Of a stretch of DNA of 64,000 nucleotides, positions 60,671 through 64,000 are shown piece by piece (within the stretch, counting starts at the first letter, position 1; each line of letters opens with the position of its first letter). This DNA comes from Gammaproteobacteria bacterium (GTDB lineage Bacteria > Pseudomonadota > Gammaproteobacteria > Pseudomonadales > Azotimanducaceae). The notes under the pieces were generated by a model that searched no databases, was not told the origin of the DNA, and saw only the letters and a program-made list of their open reading frames with translations. The translations under genes and the position numbers were made by a program. The stretch spans positions 124,001-188,000 of the forward strand of contig JAUIED010000001.1 in assembly GCA_030428905.1 (NCBI GenBank), given 5' to 3'.

Positions 60671-61277
60671 ACATCATCAGAAATCCGGTGAAAGCGGCGT
60701 TGTTGGGCGCAAGGCTCGGGTCCACCGTCGCTTTCATCTCGGTGATCACGTCGCGGTAGCGGGCGTAGAACGACCAGGAGGGGCGCGGCTTGTACTCGAG
60801 CCCTTCCAGATCGAAAAACGCGATGGCATTCTTCGTGGTGGTGGGCTTGATGAATACTTCCACCTCGGGCCGTAGATAAAACAGGCAGATGGTCATGAGG
60901 CTCCACTTCGCGAGCTTGGCCTCGGCGAGCACATCGAGCACCTCGTTGAAGCCTTTTTCCTGGTTGCCGTGCAACAGTTTGCGAAACCCTTCGCTGAGTT
61001 CCGCACGATCCGCACGGCTTGCGCCGTTGACGTAGTCGCGGAACTTGGGCTTTTCGAACAGCGACACCATGGAAGACCGGGTAACGATGCGCACGATGTT
61101 GTCCAGTGCGGTGGCTTGTTGTTTGAACACCTTCGGTGCGAGCAGCTCCTGGGCCTGCTCGGCGAGCTTGCCTACACGGTGTTTCTTCGCGATCTTTTCC
61201 ATCTCCGGGTCGGCAAATCCGCCGGGGTACTGACTGAGAAAGGCCGCTTCGGCTTGTTTGAGTCGCTTGACGTTCAT
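60648..61277 (-). CDS. Conserved-looking hypothetical protein
   Basis: A 209-residue soluble, mainly helical protein that I do not recognise. It starts MNVKRLKQAEAAFLSQYPGGF, has a charged helical body (about 60-150) and an aromatic C-terminal stretch (PSWSFYARYRDVITEM) ending near MSMGERGT. The coding character is good up to ATG 61277. The frame stays open far upstream but there it is the shadow of polA. Its 3' end overlaps the convergent ATPase gene by 23 bp. It is divergent from polA (42 bp), so it may share a control region with it. Confidence 0.7.
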   Translation of the reverse strand: MNVKRLKQAEAAFLSQYPGGFADPEMEKIAKKHRVGKLAEQAQELLAPKVFKQQATALDNIVRIVTRSSMVSLFEKPKFRDYVNGASRADRAELSEGFRKLLHGNQEKGFNEVLDVLAEAKLAKWSLMTICLFYLRPEVEVFIKPTTTKNAIAFFDLEGLEYKPRPSWSFYARYRDVITEMKATVDPSLAPNNAAFTGFLMMSMGERGT

Positions 61278-61319
61278 CGGCTGTAGTACATTGGCCCGAA
61301 CACCCGCTGAGCCTGCCGT

Positions 61320-64000
61320 ATGGCTGAGAAAACTGCAAAACATTCCGCCGGCGATGAGCCTCTGCTGCTGGTCGATGGCTCCTCGTACCTGTTCCGCGCC
61401 TACTTCGCGCTGCCGGACCTTTCCACGGCCACGGGCTTTCCTACCGGCGCCATCCGCGGCGTGATCGGCATGCTGCGCAAGCTTGCCAAAGACTACGAAG
61501 GCAGCCCCATTGCGGTGGTGTTCGATGCGCCCGGCAAGACTTTCCGGGATGCGCTCTACCCGGAGTACAAAGCCAACCGTGAAGCCATGCCGGAAGATCT
61601 GCGTGAGCAGATCGCGCCGATCCACGACATCATTCGTGCCATGGGCCTGCCGCTGCTGCTGGTACCTGACGTGGAGGCAGACGACGTCATCGGCACGCTG
61701 GCAGCGCAGGCCACACGGGACAAGCGCCACGTGGTGATTTCCACCAGCGACAAGGATATGGCGCAGCTGGTCAGCGACCACGTGACGCTGGTGGACACGA
61801 TGAAGGAAGTCGCCATGGACCGTGAGGGCGTGATCGCCAAACACGGCGTGCCGCCGGAGCTGATCATCGACTACCTGGCGCTGATGGGCGATACGGTGGA
61901 CAACATCCCCGGCGTGCCGAAGGTAGGCCCGAAGACGGCGGCCAAATGGCTCAATGCTTACGGCTCCCTCGATGAAGTGATGGCGCGGGCAGACGAGATA
62001 AAGGGCAAGGTAGGCGAGAACCTGCGTGAGAGCCTGCACTTTCTGCCCCTGTCCCGCGAGCTGACCACCATCAAGTGCGACGTGCCGCTGGATCTGGGGG
62101 TGCACGATCTCGTGCCCAATGAACCGGATGAGGATGTCCTTCGGGAGCACTTCGAGCGGCTCGAGTTTCGCAGCTGGCTGGAAGAGATCGGCGGCGGTGC
62201 GGGGCCTGCGCTGAGCGAAGACCGGGACTACACCTGCATCACGGATGCATCGACGCTGGCCGACTGGGTAAAACGCTTGGCCGCGGCAGAGGTCTTTGCC
62301 TTCGACACCGAAACCACTTCGCTCGCTTACATGGACGCGCGCCTGGTGGGTTTTTCTTTTTCGGTGCAACCCGGTGAAGCTGCGTATGTACCGGTCGGTC
62401 ATGACAGCCTCGGTGCGCCGCCGCAGCTCACGCTGGATGAGGCGCTGGAGCAACTCCGGCCGGTGCTCGAAGACCCGAACATTCTCAAGGTAGGGCAGAA
62501 CCTGAAGTACGACATGAGCGTGCTGGCCCGGCACGGCGTGACGCTGCGCGGCGTGGCGTACGACACCATGCTCGAAAGCTATGTGCTCAACTCCGTGGCC
62601 ACTCGGCACAACATGGATGACCTGGCCACCAAGTACCTTGGGCTGGCCACCGTGCACTACGAGGACATTGCCGGCAAAGGCGCCAAGCAGCTCACCTTCA
62701 ATCAGGTGGATGTGGAAACGGCTACGGACTACGCCAGCGAAGATGCCGACATCACGCTGCGCCTGCATCAACGACTGTGGCCTGAGCTCGAGGCGGATGA
62801 CAAGCTGGCCGACGTCTTTCGCAACATCGACATGCCGCTCATCGGTGTGCTGTCGTCCATGGAGCTGCACGGTGCGCTCGTGGACGGTGGGCTGCTGGCC
62901 GACCAGAGCAAGGAGATCGATGCGAGGCTCACAGAGCTCAAAGAGGAAACCTGGGCTATCGCCGGAGAAGAGTTCAACCTCGACAGCACCAAGCAACTGC
63001 AGGAGGTGCTCTACGACAAGCTCGGCCTGCCGGTGCTGAAGAAGACCCCGGGCGGCAAGCCGAGCACCGCCGAGCCCGTGCTCGTGGATCTCGCCCGCGA
63101 CTACGAGCTGCCCAAGGTGATCATCGAGTACCGCAGCCTCGCCAAGCTCAAGTCCACCTACACCGACAAGCTGCCGCTGCAGATCAACCAGAAAAGCGGC
63201 CGTATCCACACCTCCTACCATCAGGCGGTTGCGGCCACAGGCAGGTTGTCTTCATCCGACCCGAACCTGCAGAACATCCCGATCCGTACCGCGGAAGGGC
63301 GGCGCATCCGTCAGGCATTCGTTGCTCCGCAGGGTATGAAGATTCTCGCCGCGGACTACTCGCAGATCGAGCTGCGCATCATGGCCCACCTGTCGGGAGA
63401 TACGACACTCAAGCGTGCCTTCGAGCAGGGCCAGGATATTCATCGGGCAACCGCCGCGGAGGTGTTCGATGTGTCGCCCGCGGATGTCTCCGACGACCAG
63501 CGGCGCAGCGCCAAGGCCATCAACTTCGGGTTGATCTACGGCATGAGCGCGTTTGGTCTCGGTAACCAGCTCGGCATTTCCCGCACGCTGGCCGGTGAGT
63601 ACATCGACCGGTACTTCGAGCGCTACCCAGGCGTTCGCCAGTACATGGATGAGACCCGCGCGCTGGCCCACGAGCGTGGCTACGTGGAGACGGTGTTCGG
63701 CCGCAGGCTGTATCTGCCGGAGATCAACTCGAAGAATGTGCCGCGCAGACAAGGTGCGGAACGCACCGCCATCAACGCGCCCATGCAGGGCACGGCGGCG
63801 GACATCATCAAGCGCGCGATGATCGGCGTGCACGCGTTCCTCAAAAACGCCGATCTGGACGCCACCATGATCATGCAGGTGCACGATGAGCTGGTGTTCG
63901 AAGTTGCGGTGGCGGACGTTGAGGCGCTTGATGCCCAGGTGACGCGCATCATGGAAGGGGCTGCTGAGCTGGCTGTGCCGCTGGTGGTAGACCGAGGCGT
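61320..64000 (+). CDS. polA: DNA polymerase I, 3' end beyond window
   Basis: 893 codons are visible of an expected roughly 910-930. Domains in order: 5'-3' exonuclease (LLLVDGSSYLFRAYFALP near 15-32, MGDTVDNIPGVPKVGPKTA near 190-208), 3'-5' exonuclease (VFAFDTETTSLAYMDARLVGF, with the DxE metal pair, so probably proofreading-active) and the polymerase (SSDPNLQNIPIRT, AADYSQIELRIMAHLS, RRSAKAINFGLIYGMSAFGL, and MQVHDELVFE with the catalytic HDE). The ATG at 61320 is followed by a normal N-terminus. It lacks a stop only because the window ends. Confidence 0.97.
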   Translation, partial: MAEKTAKHSAGDEPLLLVDGSSYLFRAYFALPDLSTATGFPTGAIRGVIGMLRKLAKDYEGSPIAVVFDAPGKTFRDALYPEYKANREAMPEDLREQIAPIHDIIRAMGLPLLLVPDVEADDVIGTLAAQATRDKRHVVISTSDKDMAQLVSDHVTLVDTMKEVAMDREGVIAKHGVPPELIIDYLALMGDTVDNIPGVPKVGPKTAAKWLNAYGSLDEVMARADEIKGKVGENLRESLHFLPLSRELTTIKCDVPLDLGVHDLVPNEPDEDVLREHFERLEFRSWLEEIGGGAGPALSEDRDYTCITDASTLADWVKRLAAAEVFAFDTETTSLAYMDARLVGFSFSVQPGEAAYVPVGHDSLGAPPQLTLDEALEQLRPVLEDPNILKVGQNLKYDMSVLARHGVTLRGVAYDTMLESYVLNSVATRHNMDDLATKYLGLATVHYEDIAGKGAKQLTFNQVDVETATDYASEDADITLRLHQRLWPELEADDKLADVFRNIDMPLIGVLSSMELHGALVDGGLLADQSKEIDARLTELKEETWAIAGEEFNLDSTKQLQEVLYDKLGLPVLKKTPGGKPSTAEPVLVDLARDYELPKVIIEYRSLAKLKSTYTDKLPLQINQKSGRIHTSYHQAVAATGRLSSSDPNLQNIPIRTAEGRRIRQAFVAPQGMKILAADYSQIELRIMAHLSGDTTLKRAFEQGQDIHRATAAEVFDVSPADVSDDQRRSAKAINFGLIYGMSAFGLGNQLGISRTLAGEYIDRYFERYPGVRQYMDETRALAHERGYVETVFGRRLYLPEINSKNVPRRQGAERTAINAPMQGTAADIIKRAMIGVHAFLKNADLDATMIMQVHDELVFEVAVADVEALDAQVTRIMEGAAELAVPLVVDRG

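Noticed and set aside
61278-63221. Very long open frame on the minus strand continuing upstream of the 209-residue protein (857 codons in total)
   Set aside because: It is the antisense shadow of polA, caused by high GC. The predicted protein upstream of ATG 61277 is His/Arg/Val-rich with no fold, while polA on the plus strand has all its motifs.

Overview
This 64 kb window is a chromosomal segment of a GC-rich gammaproteobacterium and contains its replication-origin region. The evidence is the gene order: rpmH-rnpA-yidD-yidC-mnmE-mnmG-rsmG-parA-parB-atpIBEFHAGDC-glmU-glmS runs left from the origin, and dnaA-dnaN-recF-gyrB runs right. These are followed by the gmhB/tag/acyltransferase group, trkH-trkA-rsmB-fmt-def, a LysM gene, dprA, a cox (aa3-type oxidase) operon, thrB-DUF2782 and polA. 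This most resembles Pseudomonas and related, often marine, lineages. I cannot name a genus. I found no rRNA or tRNA gene, CRISPR array, insertion sequence or prophage.

Left end (1-6.2 kb): an accessory catabolic-looking block. It holds the tail of a TRAP large permease, a HAD hydrolase, two unrelated amidohydrolases, a crotonase, a TRAP substrate-binding lipoprotein, a GFA-like zinc protein and a luciferase-like oxidoreductase. Then come uvrD, glmS, glmU, a SRPBCC protein next to a palindromic operator-like site, a DEAD-box helicase and a small ABM-fold protein (6.2-14 kb). The nine-gene F-type ATP synthase operon (14-20.8 kb) has a good sigma-70-like promoter upstream of atpI. It is followed by parB-parA, a short rsmG, mnmG, mnmE, yidC, yidD, rnpA and rpmH, with many overlapping reading frames.

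The rpmH-dnaA gap (28.8-29.8 kb) carries several DnaA-box-like 9-mers and AT-rich stretches and is the likely oriC. Two perfect 16-bp parS palindromes lie inside recF, matching the ParAB pair encoded 10-12 kb away.

Right half: housekeeping genes to 47.4 kb, then coxB-coxA-ctaG-coxC, a convergent DUF2909 gene, surf1, a membrane-anchored hypothetical gene, cyoE/ctaB and a SCO gene. These run directly into egtB-egtD (ergothioneine synthesis) in an overlapping chain. Heme A synthase (ctaA), usually found in this cluster, is absent here. Next are thrB, DUF2782 and an SDR gene.

The most striking locus is at 59376-59723 (minus strand). A 115-codon ArsC-family gene with a strong ribosome binding site has an in-frame TGA at codon 16, exactly where the first cysteine of a CxxC redox motif should be (U-T-S-C). 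A hairpin with a GU-starting loop lies just downstream, as in bacterial SECIS elements. Simple ORF calling would truncate this gene. It is best read as a selenoprotein. Beside it lie a solitary DnaB-type ATPase (no helicase N-domain) and an unrecognised conserved-looking protein. The window ends inside polA.
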